A stretch of 64,000 nucleotides of DNA, from contig WHUX01000094.1 in NCBI GenBank assembly GCA_015179025.1, positions 140,659 to 204,658 on the forward strand, read 5' to 3'. The DNA is from Terfezia claveryi (taxonomy: Eukaryota; Ascomycota; Pezizomycetes; Pezizales; Pezizaceae). Below are positions 21,718 through 33,678 of the stretch, in pieces. The notes under the pieces are model-generated. The model had not been told where the DNA came from, did not search any database, and was given only the letters and a program-made list of their open reading frames with translations. Position numbers and translations under genes: made by a program. Position 1 is the first letter of the stretch. Every line of letters begins with the position of its first letter.

Positions 21718-23050
21718 ATATATCAACTGAATATGTCCCTCACAGTGGATTGGAAGACAATAAATACGCCTCCTGAGTTGTGGTATAAAAGAAACCTCAC
21801 TTGGGCCATATCCGAGTGTGGGGTATTAAAGCTAGCGTATGAAACTATCAAATCCAAGCCTGGAAATATAGTCATTGACTATATCGTGGATTAAATGGGG
21901 GGATGTAGGGCTTGGTCTGCAGTACCAAAAGGAAAGAGAAAGAAGTGGGATTCCAAAACGCGGTGTGAGGGATAGGAACGTGGTCAGGAATCAGGGTAAT
22001 GGGCAAGAAGGGATTAGCTACTTTGTTTTAGTGGTTATAAGTCGTTGCAACGTTTTTTCCCGCACAAATGTGAAACCTTTCGCTTCTTCTTACCAGCTAG
22101 ATAACCAGCGTGATACGCCATTATCACTTTTCTCTTATCGTTATACTCTAATCCCGGGATTTATGCAAGTGTCGGACTTCGCTCTCCGCAGGACGATTCT
22201 GTAACGATTCTGTTAGACCTAGAACGCTCCGCCGGCTCTTACGAGCCTCCGGACAACTAGCGGCTACACAGCTAATTCATATTGGTCTCTTCGACCGTAG
22301 AGCTGTGGCAGAGGAATCTTGTTCAAAATATCTGCATAATCGAACACTTACACACGCAAGATACTTACTTACTTACGCAGCAGAAGTCATTGTTCATAAT
22401 TGATCTACCAACAGGGGCATTGCTGTACCCCTTTCAGCCATAATTCTGAATGCGACATTTACGTTGAAGCCAATGGAGGCTCTGGTGGCTTTTGTGGCTT
22501 TTGTGGCTTTTTTTTGGCTCTTTTTTATTGTTGTTTTGTTCTTCGTTTCACTGTTCTTTTTGTTTGTTTGTTGAACACAAGGATTAAGGATCGAAAACAA
22601 TAGGCAATGTTAGCATAATTGCCTTTGTACTCGAATTCTATGAGGTATCACGGGTCGCAAAAGCATAAGGGCGGGCATGAATCCAGGAACAAGACAAGCA
22701 GGATGAAAAAAAGGAATTAAAGGAGCACGTAGAGGAACCAGAGCACTCGCTAAGATCGCCGCCCTTTGGGTTGAAATCCACAGACGAGGATTTGGGTTGA
22801 ACTCCCAGAAGCAAGGAATTCGACATTTCGGACAAAAAGCATTTTTCCCTTCCCACACACATAACGAATCCTACGTGTGTGATACCATACCTTTACGTAG
22901 TAAGAACGAGAAAGCCATTATTGAACCAAAGGTCTCATACCCAGAATGTTCCCCAACATTCCGCATTCGCAACAGCTTTTTCGCTGTTTCCTCTTCCACA
23001 TTAGTTAGGTTACCGTACTTTCAGAACCGATGTTACTGATTTCCTTGTAT
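21718..23050. other. Intergenic, no gene recognised
   Basis: A 109-codon plus ORF (21875..22204) and GGCTTTTGT repeats near 22485-22520 are the only notable items; neither suggests a protein family. Confidence 0.35.
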
Positions 23051-24000
23051 AATGGGAAGGACTAACTATGGATTGGACTGATGGACAGAGCATCAAAAAG
23101 GTTCCCCTCTTCTGTGAAAAGATGATCGGTAATTATATAAGACACTAAATTCGTATATTACAGGGGGTAGTTGGGATGAATCTGAAATTGCCTCGAATTC
23201 AAGGAAGACAACAATGAACAGTTAAGGAATACCAAGACATTCTTGCAGAATCTTGTTCAGAACATGAGGAAAGAGAAAGAACCTTCTGTGGCTACTTATA
23301 GGATGTTTATATTCGAGTTTGCAGAGAGATCTAACCTCCTTGTGTCTCGACTGGCGATCAATGAACACACGAGAGTCTTTACGTTTCTACAAGCATTACC
23401 TGATAGATAGGAGATAAGCCTTGCAAGCAATGTAAAATTGACATAGATATTACAGGATCGACTGCCAACATCCTGTCAGACTTGGATAAAGAAGCCTTGA
23501 ACATATGCAAGAAGGATGATTCGCAGATGAGTAAGGTCTGGAAGGGAAAGAAGTAGATAGAAACGAATCCCCCGGTCAATATCCTCTCAAAACTAAAGAA
23601 TAAATTGAGGGATAAAACAAAGACGGAAAGCCTGGCGAAGAATCCTAATCGAGGGAAGTCGGAACCTCTAGAGGATGTCTGCCGCAGACAACTGCCTGAT
23701 GTAGTATCTAACGAAATTTAGAAGCTACGCAAGTAGTGATACATTATCCATACCATTGTTAAGATACCGGCCTGTATTAAACCCAAAGAGCATTGTACCA
23801 ACTGCAGCTCTCTCGTGCTGGTCTCGTTTTCTGTTTCAATAGTGTCACCTGCCAAGCTTAGCTTAGCCTGTGTATCGGCGTACTGCCAATTCTAGTTAGG
23901 TATACTGCGTTCTATAATCTTTAGTTAGTTGGGGTATTAATGTTCCGCTCTCAATCAGAAGGCGCAGAAGACTCAGCTACATGCCAACGCGCTCCTTTTT
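23051..24000 (+). other. Degenerate coding-like remnant, unassigned
   Basis: In one plus frame, short open blocks follow one another between stops, for example KPCKQCKIDIDITGSTANIL, SDLDKEALNICKKDD and VNILSKLKNKLRDKTKTESL (about 23415-23660). The composition resembles a decayed retrotransposon or DNA-element ORF. I do not recognise the family. Confidence 0.3.
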
Positions 24001-25684
24001 GACACCGACCTTTAGGTGAGGTTCTCTGATATCGTGGTAGCTTCCCCCAGGGGAAAACATGTCTCTTGGGATATGATGTATTCTCGCGTAACAAATTAAT
24101 TTGGTGAATTCGAACCACCGGCCCGAATTGATAATAAACTAAATACAACTTTTACTAAAGCTAGGGGATTGAGGTGTGCAGAGCGAACTGTTAAAGCTAC
24201 ATGTGTTCAATATTTGTGGTTTGTTTTGTTTCCCATTGGCTACATTTGCAACAACTTTACCGGATACCGTACACCCTCTATCTAAGGTGGGGTCATGATG
24301 GCACATTGCGTGAATGCAGGTCTACAGATCTACTGGAGCATCCCATGCCAGGTAGCAGTTGAAGGATTTCAGATTTAGCCTATCTCAAGCATCTTCTATA
24401 ATAGCTGGGTATGAGAACATAACACAGCTTATTGGTTTACCTTAGATTAAACGTCTGATTAAACATTCATAACAATCGACTATTTGCTCTTCTCCAATCG
24501 ACTTAGACTAGGCAAGGCATCATCATGAATCGAGCTGTTAACCATGAGGTATCGATATTTGGGGATGCCAGGGCTAATGCCCTCATCATAACCAGAGCAC
24601 TTCGCTATAGATGCTTGTTGTTGAATCAATCATTAAAAAACAAGGGAATGACATTCCATCAGTCACTTAGGTAGTTTGAATATTTCTCCGTTTCTTAGAT
24701 GTTATTTTTCTTATGTTTCTAACAACTATGTAGCTACCATTAATTTGAGGTAATCTGAGAGACGAGTTACTTATCCTATTGACCTTAGCGAATATGCATG
24801 GCCATTTCTGCATTACCGCTGAGCCACAATCTTGAGTAGTCCTCACTGTAAATATTAAAATTCCCCTCGCAGAATAGCGGCTTCCAAGTACTTTCAGGGG
24901 AATGAAGTCTACCAGTCCCACAATTTGTCCTTGATGAGATTCCGGTTCCACGGCGGGTACCTCATATGGCCTCCCTAGTCTACGTCTGTTTATAAGTTCT
25001 GCATGACTCCTTTATTAGAAAATCCGATGATACTGACAGCGACTGTATTGATGCACGCATTTTGAATTGCCCTCGACTTTCTAGTAACTACGGTGAGTTG
25101 TAGATCACTATAGTAAATTTACGTGAAACATTCACAATAATAATGGACAGGGCCCGGCTGGAACACAACACCTTCCAAAAACGGTCCGCACACCATTTTG
25201 GTTTCTATGTTGCTTTCGTCCGATCTTAGTGTGTAAAGTGTGCTAAACTAGCAGGGATAGTTGAATACAACAACCGCTAGAGCTGTGAACGGCGACACTA
25301 GTCGGTAAACACCTCAGCGACTACCTAATACGGAAAGCTTACTTCTCAGCCGACCCATCGACATAACTATATTGGTGGGACTGCTCGTGGGGTAAAGAAA
25401 TTGCACCAAAGGATATTCTGGAGTATGGAGACTGTCAGCGTGCTATGTTCGCTTTGCCCGAAGCGATCATGTAGGATGAAGGCCTGGTGCTAGAACGGGA
25501 TTGAGGCTTGGGGGGCAGATGTACCCTTTATCCTGTAGCCCAAAAGCATTTCGAATTAGTATTAATATCACTGTTACATGAACATAAATACTCATCTTGA
25601 ATCTGCCTGTTCTTCCTCATCAATCAATAGACTTCCAATACAAAGCCAAAATCGCCGGATTCTCCCCTCTGATTGATATTCACG
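24001..25684. other. Intergenic / subtilase upstream region
   Basis: No gene recognised. The last 120 bases carry a CATAAATA box near 25583-25590, about 100 bp before the subtilase start, which may act as its TATA element. Confidence 0.35.
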
Positions 25685-27055
25685 ATGTTCTCTGAACTCT
25701 TAATACTTGCTGCACTCATCACAGCTGTTCTTGCGGGACCAATTCCAACTCCCAAGGCTGGCGATGTCATCACTGGACGTTACATTGTTGTCATGATGGA
25801 GGACACCACTGCCTCCGACTTCCAGGCGCACCGAGACTTTGTTGTCAACAAGCTTGTATTCGTGTCAAAAAGGGACAGAGTTGAAGCCACGGCCGAGTCA
25901 ACCTTCACCCACACGTTCAACCTTGGTAAGCTCAAGGGATATACTGGCAGCTTTGATGATGCTACCATTGAAGAAATTGCCAGCCGCCCAGAGGTGAGTA
26001 GTTTATGATATCCGTATTTCTAGTGTTACATACCGGTATATGGACGCTAATCGAGATACCCATTCGATCAGGTTGCGTACGTTGAGGCCGATAAGATTGT
26101 GACCACCCAGGCCCTTGTTACCCAGAGCAATGTTCCCTCATGGGGTTTGGCCCGTATTTCACACCGCAACCGGGGACCCACAACCTTTGTATATGATAGC
26201 TCTGCTGGTGCTGGAACCTTCGCATATGTTGTTGATACTGGTGTCCTTACCACCCACGCCCAGTTTGATGGTCGTGCTACTGTTGGGTATAATGCCATCA
26301 ATAGAGAAAGCAATGCCGATGTAAGTAGCACTCTTTTCAACATCTGAAATTTGCGTCAATTAAAACGTATATTATAGTAACAAGTAGTTGTTGCGTTGTA
26401 GGGCAATGGTCACGGAACGCATGTCGCTGGTACCATCGCTGGTTCCACGGTTGGTGTTGCCAAGCTCGCGAGTATTATCGGTGTCAAGGTCCTTGACGCC
26501 AGCGGCTCTGGTGCCACCTCTGGTATCATTGCTGGTATCAATTGGCTCGTCAGCGATGCGCAGGACAAGCGCAGGATTGGACGTGCTGTCGCCAACATGA
26601 GTTTGGGAGGTAGCTACTCTGCCTCTCTCAACAAGGCAGTTGCTGCTGCTGTCAACATCGGAATTCCATTCATTGTTGCTGCGGGTAACTCCAACGCGAA
26701 CGCTGCCAATTTCTCTCCGGCATCTACCTTGTCTGCCATCACCGTTGGTGCTACCGACCGCACCGATGCTCGTGCATCTTACTCTAATTTCGGTTCCAAT
26801 CTCGACGTCTTCGCTCCTGGTTCTAGAATCACCTCGGCCTGGATTGGATCCAATTTATCGATAAACACGATTTCCGGTACCTCTATGGCTTCTCCCCACG
26901 TCTGTGGTTTGGCCGCGTATTTGATGGCATACGAGAACCTCACCAGCCCCAGCGCGGTTATTAACCGTATCGTGGAACTCTCGACTACTAATGTTGTTAC
27001 CAACCCCGGCTCTGGATCCCCCAACCGTCTCGTCTACAATGGCTCTGGGCAGTAG
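25685..27055 (+). CDS. Secreted subtilisin-like serine protease (proteinase K family, S8)
   Basis: Three exons, 25685..25993, 26072..26320, 26402..27055, 403 aa. The introns are 77 and 81 nt with GTGAGT/GTAAGT donors. A signal peptide covers residues 1-17 ([17 protein letters not shown]). The I9 inhibitor propeptide runs to about residue 110 ([20 protein letters not shown], ending [10 protein letters not shown]). The peptidase S8 domain carries the full triad: D158 in VVDTGV, H190 in [11 protein letters not shown]347 in [12 protein letters not shown], with the oxyanion Asn in VAAGNSN. Length fits cuticle-degrading/proteinase K enzymes. It is expected to be secreted as a zymogen and self-processed, acting on extracellular protein. 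The ATG at 25685 is chosen because the upstream in-frame codon at 25673 is TTG. No damage seen. Confidence 0.95.
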
Positions 27056-28949
27056 ATGAATTGTATTGGAATATTATTGCATAAACAACTTGGAAAAGGG
27101 AAAAACTGTTAACTTCTTGAGAATGGCGACCAGTCGTAACCGACAAAGGGCGGTTCCTAGAATTTTACGGTGTGTAGGTTTTATTGTCTTGGAAAGCGCG
27201 CATCTTGTCAATTGTATCTGTGAAGGATTTTTGTATAACGCTTCTGTTGATCAGTTGGCTTTCGTCAATACCCTAGTTTGATGTGACAGTCCAATCATTG
27301 GTATGGACAAATACAAGTTTTTTTTATTTGTGGCAGGTCTTGCTTACCTCTCTATGGTACCTGTGTGAATATTAAGAGACTTCGACAGTTGCAGATATCG
27401 ACACAAGCATTTAAGTTAAAATATCTGATCTAGTCTGCTATATAGCCTCTCTGATTGTCATTGACTCTACCACCACTCGATACAGATCTAGAGATGTACA
27501 ACGTCACATTCGATACTCGTATATACAATCCTTGTCACATTCCCAGATAGCGTCGTGGTGGGTAAGCAGTCGATGTCTCAAACTAATATGTATAGGGCCA
27601 CAAATTACGCCCTTCCCGACTTCCGGAGTGCTACAAGCTAGAATCAGAGGAAAAGTGGAACGAGTCAGTCACTATCCGTACCAGCCTAATGTCAACAAAC
27701 TCTTACTCTCTAGATCTTAGCTATTTGTGATGTTTTCCAGATCAGGCCATTCTCGGATACAAATTCCCTTAACTTCTCTTTCGATCCCAATTTAATTAAG
27801 GAGTAATCCAGGGCCAATTTTGTATAGATCATTGATGAAAGTGCCATGCTGTTGGGCTCAGCCATCATTTGCTTCTGTATAATCCTACTCCTGTTTTGGT
27901 CCAATTTTGATGCAGTCCCAATATAATGTGCAAGGCTCTGATCGAATTGAGTTTATCACACCAGCTTTGTAATACAGAGCAGCGTTCGAGACTGACATCT
28001 GACAACACCTGGACAAACATCCTTATAACAGTCACTTTGAAATACATGTACCGAAATATTACTCGCCCGTGGAACAGTGTATGACCTAGGTATGGAGGCT
28101 CACAACAAAAGTCATTGCACCCTCCTATTTGGGAAACCGGCTTGACTTTTATTTGTGAGCCTCCGTATAACACTACTGTATTCCCCATGGGCTGCTAGAG
28201 AACGCATGGCATGGGTTCAGCTAATGGATCTAGGCCAGAAACAGAAGTCCCCTGTGAGGCACAGTGCTCTACTCTTTCACCTCCCCCATAGACGCCCCTA
28301 CACTGTATATAGTCCTATGCCACAAGCTGCGATTGCTTCTCTAGGCACGCTGCAAGGTAGGCTTATGCATTCCTATGCTTTAAATCCCACGCTCTAAAGC
28401 TATACGGGTACGGAGAACTAGGATCGCTCCTATAGGTATTTAGGGTTGCATTATGCTTACCTGTGCTTTAAATTATGCGATCTAATAGCTACGCCAGTAC
28501 TTAGGCTTCTTGCGCTTACGTAGTTGCAGTAGACCTATTTCTATTGGCTCCTAAGTCGCTTCACTTGCACCTCAGGGTAAGCCTGTTTCTCTGGTCTTGC
28601 TCGTTGCTCTTGGCTTAGTCTCATGCCATTCTTGGCTATTGATCAAGCATGCTAGCTATCTTGTTATTATAATGTCATTACTAAACAAATATATGCTAAA
28701 ACTGTTGGGACAGTGGTCACATGAGTCTTGGCACAATCTCGGTATTAAGGGTGGAACGGAGCTGGAGAATGAAAGTCAAGCAAGTTCATCATCTCACAGC
28801 TATGTTCCCCCTAAGATAGCCGTGATTCCACAAAAACAGGATAAAGTAGCGAAGAGGTTTAGAGCTTATGTTATGTTAGCCCTACCGCATCCACTGGCGA
28901 ACAACGATCCTTGTCAGTTTAAAGATAATATAAATTACCCACTCACAAT
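27056..28949. other. Intergenic / repeat DNA, no gene recognised
   Basis: Short ORFs only. At 28340-28520 several GCTTTAAAT..ACGCTCTAAAGCTA blocks recur in degenerate form. A minus ORF at 27865..28188 (107 aa) has no recognisable motif. Confidence 0.35.
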
Positions 28950-29234
28950 GTAAACCGCAACAGAACTCTACCGCAGCCCCCACCGTAAGAAGCAAAGCAA
29001 CCGAAGCAACAGGTGAAGTAACTGGGCAAGCAGCCGAAGTAATAGGGGAAGCAACCACAGCAACTGGGGCAGCAACCGAAGCAGTGTTCGCAATAGGCCG
29101 GCCAAAGCCAAAGTTAGGCCGCCCACAGCCCGCGGAGGTGACTGTAGCCTGGACCAACCTGGACCGCGTGGACCACCTGGACTGCCTAGACCACCTGTAT
29201 GGCCTACATAGTCTGAACGACCTGATTGACTCAT
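28950..29234 (-). other. Possible small Gly/Cys-rich protein relic
   Basis: From ATG at 29234 the minus strand reads MSQSGRSDYVGHTGGLGSPG then PRGPGWSRLQ. A different frame downstream is strikingly cysteine-rich (CFGCCPSCCGC, CLPSYFTCCFGCF, GGGCG) until about 28950. A frameshift or small intron would join them; no clean intron was found. The Cys part is encoded by a degenerate GAAGCAACNGG-type repeat, as at 29795-29862. It may be noncoding. Confidence 0.3.
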
Positions 29235-29694
29235 GAGAGCAGATGATGTTTATATGTGGGCAAAACTGATATATTGCTAGATATAACAATAGCGACTGTA
29301 GGTAGCACATAAGCTTAAGCCTTCTTACGCTCCAGCTCTTGCAACAAATCTCTATACCTGATCAACATCCTTTAAAGCAACCAATCTACCAGGGCTATCG
29401 GTACTTCAACTTAGTCTTCAAGACTCCATACATTCGAAGCCTTCAATAATGTCTTCCTCTAACTGGTTGTGACGGTCTGTAAGTACATAAATATATCTCT
29501 AAGTCCGAGTAGTACCACCGACTTATTGATATTAACTGCTCGATATGGATTTTATACAAGAATTCTCCTCTTTTATACCCCGCAATCTCGCCGCAATAGC
29601 CTGGACTATTTAGGTAGTCCAGGCTATTTAGACTATTCCACGCCATCCAGGCCATTCATGCAGTCCAGGCGGCCCAGGACCCAGTTCGCAGCTT

Positions 29695-29765
29695 GATGAT
29701 TCAGGCCAGGTCCCGGCCGAGCTCCATCTGATCCAGGCTGGTGTGGGCCATGGTGAGGCCGGCCT
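29695..29765. repeat. Dispersed repeat shared with 11475-11555
   Basis: ATTCAGGCCAGGTCCCGGCC followed by GAGCTCCATCTGATCCAGGC matches the segment just after the 18-bp minisatellite at 11304-11393. It is preceded by a degenerate CAGTCCAGG array at 29600-29680. Confidence 0.65.
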
Positions 29766-29794
29766 CTTATAAACACTGAACTAAATCAACTGGG

Positions 29795-29862
29795 AAAGCA
29801 ACAGGCAAAGCAACAGGCAAAGCAACAGACAAAGCAACAGGCAAAGCAATAGGCTAAGTAAC
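29795..29862. repeat. 12-bp tandem repeat encoding a CCF pattern on the minus strand
   Basis: AAAGCAACAGGC is repeated about five times. In one minus frame it reads CFACCFVCCFACCFACCF, closely resembling the Cys-rich frame at 28950-29095. Confidence 0.75.
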
Positions 29863-30842
29863 CTGCAGCCAGAACTTTGAACGGCCGACAACTGTGACCC
29901 CACCCTACAAATTATTTTGTCTTTTTGGAGGCATGATACCTTAGTGTCATTATTCTAGTAGATCTATATGGCCCTTGAAACATAAGGCATGATGTGAGCT
30001 ATACAAGCCATGTATTGTTGTGCTTCTGTTGTATGTATCGTCATTTGATTGAAGTACACAAGTAAACTTAATTACTACGCACATCCTACTCAACCTCCTA
30101 TATATGTAACTATCTAACTATCTAATCCTCAGGTACAGTATTCTCCCAGTTACTCAATGGACGATTCAATTATTCAATTCATATATTACTTGATATTATA
30201 CCTCTGTGACTAGAACGATCACTTTATGCCATGAATATTGATTTATTATATCTTATAGAACGATACCGGTAGTTTTAAAAAATTTATAACCAGACTAATG
30301 ATTCCTATATCATTAAGCATCCATTTTGAGAATAGAATAGCTAATAGAAACAACCTAGCCTAACAATGTAAATACACACTGAATCACGCAGGCTAGAATC
30401 ATCAGTAAACTAATTAACAAAACTCACTGCATCCAAGCACTTCTCGGAAACAGGTGGGAGATGTCAGTGTACCACCTATAGTGGTTTTTGCTTTTGGTCT
30501 TGATTCTGCCTTGAGGACGTTCCTTGACTCCATTTGTCTGCGAGGTTGCTTTCTGCTTCTTCGCTCCCATGAAGTGTAGGGAGATGACAATAGTTGCTTG
30601 ATCTGCTTGATTTGTTGCTAGTCTATTTTATATTGATGCAAGGGAAATTTCGTACGAAGAGCGCGGGTCAAGTAATGTACACTACAATATTTATTTATTT
30701 TTTGGTGTTCGTAAACCAATGCAGGTAGCGGCCCATAGTAAAAACTAAGTAATCTCTCGCATTGCCTCTGGGCGTATTTCCAATGAACTGATAACTTGAG
30801 AGGCCTATATAGATACTTATTCCTTTTACGAATAAATACAAC
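29863..30842. other. Intergenic, no gene recognised
   Basis: AT-rich sequence with no supported ORF, RNA gene or repeat boundary. Confidence 0.4.
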
Positions 30843-31485
30843 AGCCCCTCGCGGGCAATTAATTTAATTACTCAATTTGGTACACATATCTGATAAGATT
30901 GGTATACTAATTAGATATGCCCGCTAGATCTTATGTAAGATAATAGGGTCCCACATAAGATATTGATTTGAGGTGGCCAGTTTGTCGATGCAAACACCGT
31001 ACGGAATTCATAGTTTAAAAGCCCAGTTGAGATCCGGTATTGCGAGATTTATTCATTCCTTAATGTCAATACATTACAATCACCTTAGCCAATGCTGCTC
31101 GGCAGCATCTGCAACAACTCGGGATTTAGTCTCATGTACTTGCAAAAAAGTCCTGTGCCAATCGTCGCCGCAGATGCTACAAAAATGACTTGAAATGTTC
31201 CATTTATTGTCATACCAAAGTACTAGCAGATCATGACTATGGCAACCTCTCAGCTCTAGGTAGCTGAACGAGCACAGATTGGACTATGAGATAATAATCC
31301 AATTGACCTGGATGATGACTCGGAAGATGAACCGGAGGAGATCCCAATCGAACCAGTAGTAGATGCAGCTGTTACACGTCCCACAGCTCCCAGGCAAACT
31401 TCTGGCCGCGCCGGGATCAATGATTACGTACGAAATCCAGTGAATAAATACATTGCTCGCGATGCTGCCCGCGGAGGCTCAGAAC
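30843..31485. mobile_element. TIR element family A, copy 5 (shortened, inverted relative to copy 4)
   Basis: The left end CCCCTCGCGGGCAATTAATT keeps the inner TIR but lacks the outer GTTCTGG. The right end reads GCCCGCGGAGGCTCAGAAC. The interior follows copy 4 in inverse order: ATGCCCGCTAGATCTTATGT, then a GATCCGGTATTG stretch, then the acidic ORF start (ERAQIGL, DNNPIDLDDDSEDEPEE, GRAGINDYVRNPVN) with two stops. Confidence 0.62.
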
Positions 31486-31740
31486 ATACTGTATATGTGG
31501 TGTGGTGAGCCGCTTCACGTTAAGTTATACTAAACTGGGTACAACCACGACTCGCATATAAATCTCCCAGCTCGATATGTTAGTTTATATAACTCCAATT
31601 CTCAAATACAGCTACCCACAACCGCCCCAAACCAACGCACATTTCCCTTCGCGCCACACACATCTCAAGAACTCACGCCCTCTCAAGCTCCCAACTGCAA
31701 ACGAGCCAAGAAGCCACCTCCCCCCCCAACTATAGTGAAA

Positions 31741-33678
31741 CTATACCCCAGGACGTCGCGACTGCGCGCTACCGCGTCGGCCACCAAATCGCCCTCGAAT
31801 CTCTTTGCCTCGGAGTTGTTGTTCTAGTTCCGCGTCCTCTCTTGGTAGGTGGATGGTCCTGGTAGGTGGTTGTTGGGACCCTCTGGCTGGGTTCGTTTGT
31901 TGACTCCCTCCGCGCGGATTCGTTTGTGTTATTGTAGTTTGGGGGGGAGCCGGATGCCGCGGTCTCTCCCGCTGCGACCTGTTATGCTGCCCCACGACCG
32001 CCGCCCACTCCTCCGGGTCGGAACTCGGTGGGGTCGTTAACGCAGATGAAGCTAAATTGTGAGGGTGGGTTGTTTCTTTTGGCTGCTGTGCGATTTGCTC
32101 CCATGCGGTCTGCTCCCATGCGGTCAGCTCCCGTGCGGCCTGCTCCCGTGCGGCCTGCTCACGTGCGGTCTGCTCACGTGCGGTCTGCTCACGTGCGGTC
32201 TGCTCACGTGCGGTCTGCTCTGCTTTCTCTTTCTCATCCAATCGCTTCTTGTGTTTCCGTGATTTCCGCTGGCTGGCGGCACCTTGCTGAGCCTCATAAG
32301 TGTGGCGATCATTGTCTTTATAATCCTCACCACTAAGCGCTGGATCTTCCTCATCGTATTCAAGGGCCTTAGGATTGTGCTGCCTGATAAGGTTGAGGAA
32401 GCTGGCATATGTCGCAGAGTCTACTGGATGTTCTATTTTGTGAGTCCTATACAGATAATATGTATCGACCAGCTGGGCGAGATATGGGCCGTGGCTGGCA
32501 TGGTACTTCAACATCGTGAAGTAGCATTTTCTGCATAGTCGAGTATTGCAGGCCGCACAGGTCACATGCGTTGCAAGAGGGTCGCCATGCTGGTCAAAAG
32601 CTAGGTCAATATCACTTGGAATTCCATCCTCACCCTCGGGGAATATCCATCCATCACTGAAACTGCATAACCCTTCGCATTCGCCTTTATTCATTGGTAA
32701 TGCATATTTATGCTCGAACCATTGCTGATGAAGGCGCAGAGTCTTGTTACCCTCCCTGTCTATGCACCTAAACATTCCTTCGTTGCCTTCCCCTGCGACT
32801 ATATCGACCATATCGCCATAGCATTGTTGTTTTCTTTTTCCGATTGGGAAATCAAAGGTATCTTCAACGTCCTGGGTTCTTCCTTTGGCTGCCAGCATTT
32901 CCTTTCGCTTGTTGTCGTAGGAAGTGTCGACACCAATCATGCGGGTCCAGCGCTTTAAAGTAGGGTTATACCAGTATGTGCAGAGATAATCCTGCTCTAT
33001 ATACGCCTTTCCTGAGATGGGTGTCTGTTCTTCCACCACTTCATGAGTTTCAGCATCTGACCTAATCCCGCGAAAAGGTGCTCCACCACGACGCAGGTAT
33101 GCATCATAACGTAGCTCTTGTTGACGCCTCTTTGCAATTGTCCGTCTTCTCATTCTAGTGCGTTGCCTCTTTCGTGCTGCCTCATCCAGAGCCCAGATAT
33201 ACGTTTGAACTCCAGGCTGAAAGTCGTGTAATTTGGCCACCTTGAACCTTCTATTTTGCGGCACGTTATAAACTTCATCATATTTCTCCCGCAGCTGGCG
33301 TTTAAATTGTTCCCTACGGGGGGTGGCTAAAGTGAGCAGCGTGTCCAGCCCTTGCTCGCCCCCAGCGGCTTTAGCCTCCATCAAAGTTGTCGCGGAATTA
33401 TCAAGTACAACGTAGTCCTGTGCGCTCAGGAATCCAGTTTTGATCAAAGATGCGATTGCTCTTCCGTTTGGTGTAAACTCGTTGATAAATTTATCCGGAT
33501 CCTGGGTAGGAGGATCCTTCATTTTCTCGCCCCTAGCATAGGCTTTCACAGCCTCCTGGTAATTAGGTGATCCCAGTACGGAAGCATAATGGCCGGTCTC
33601 AACATCCCCGAGCCACACATACTCAAGGTCTGGGTCAGCGAGCTGCTCATTCTTTGGAGTCAAGAAACCCAAAACCAT
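31741..33678 (-). CDS. Intronless orphan protein of 645 aa with a Cys cluster and heptad-like repeats
   Basis: A single uninterrupted frame from ATG at 33678. The N-terminal 150 aa are mixed (DLEYVWLGDVETGHYASV). A very basic stretch of about 25 residues (ARKRQRTRMRRRTIAKRRQQ) follows near residue 170-190. A central region carries CEGLC and CAACNTRLCRKC, a possible zinc ribbon or treble clef. An acidic segment (YDEEDPALSGEDYKDND) precedes at least nine REQTA/REQAA/WEQTA pentads (DNA minisatellite 32100-32225), then a P/Q-rich tail ending in an RGRFGGRRG basic patch. The layout suggests a nucleic-acid-binding protein. I do not recognise the family. It lies alone in transposon-rich DNA, so a mobile-element or lineage-specific gene is possible. 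Confidence 0.6.
   Translation of the reverse strand: MVLGFLTPKNEQLADPDLEYVWLGDVETGHYASVLGSPNYQEAVKAYARGEKMKDPPTQDPDKFINEFTPNGRAIASLIKTGFLSAQDYVVLDNSATTLMEAKAAGGEQGLDTLLTLATPRREQFKRQLREKYDEVYNVPQNRRFKVAKLHDFQPGVQTYIWALDEAARKRQRTRMRRRTIAKRRQQELRYDAYLRRGGAPFRGIRSDAETHEVVEEQTPISGKAYIEQDYLCTYWYNPTLKRWTRMIGVDTSYDNKRKEMLAAKGRTQDVEDTFDFPIGKRKQQCYGDMVDIVAGEGNEGMFRCIDREGNKTLRLHQQWFEHKYALPMNKGECEGLCSFSDGWIFPEGEDGIPSDIDLAFDQHGDPLATHVTCAACNTRLCRKCYFTMLKYHASHGPYLAQLVDTYYLYRTHKIEHPVDSATYASFLNLIRQHNPKALEYDEEDPALSGEDYKDNDRHTYEAQQGAASQRKSRKHKKRLDEKEKAEQTAREQTAREQTAREQTAREQAAREQAARELTAWEQTAWEQIAQQPKETTHPHNLASSALTTPPSSDPEEWAAVVGQHNRSQRERPRHPAPPQTTITQTNPRGGSQQTNPARGSQQPPTRTIHLPREDAELEQQLRGKEIRGRFGGRRGSAQSRRPGV

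Noticed and set aside
24085..24140. tRNA-like T-arm (minus strand GGTGGTTCGAATTCACC)
   Set aside because: The stem and loop fit, but no D-arm, anticodon arm or pairing acceptor stem is present at the right distance.
28882..29310. 142-codon minus ORF
   Set aside because: Low-complexity A/V/S string made by the same degenerate repeat that gives Cys-rich text in another frame; no independent support.
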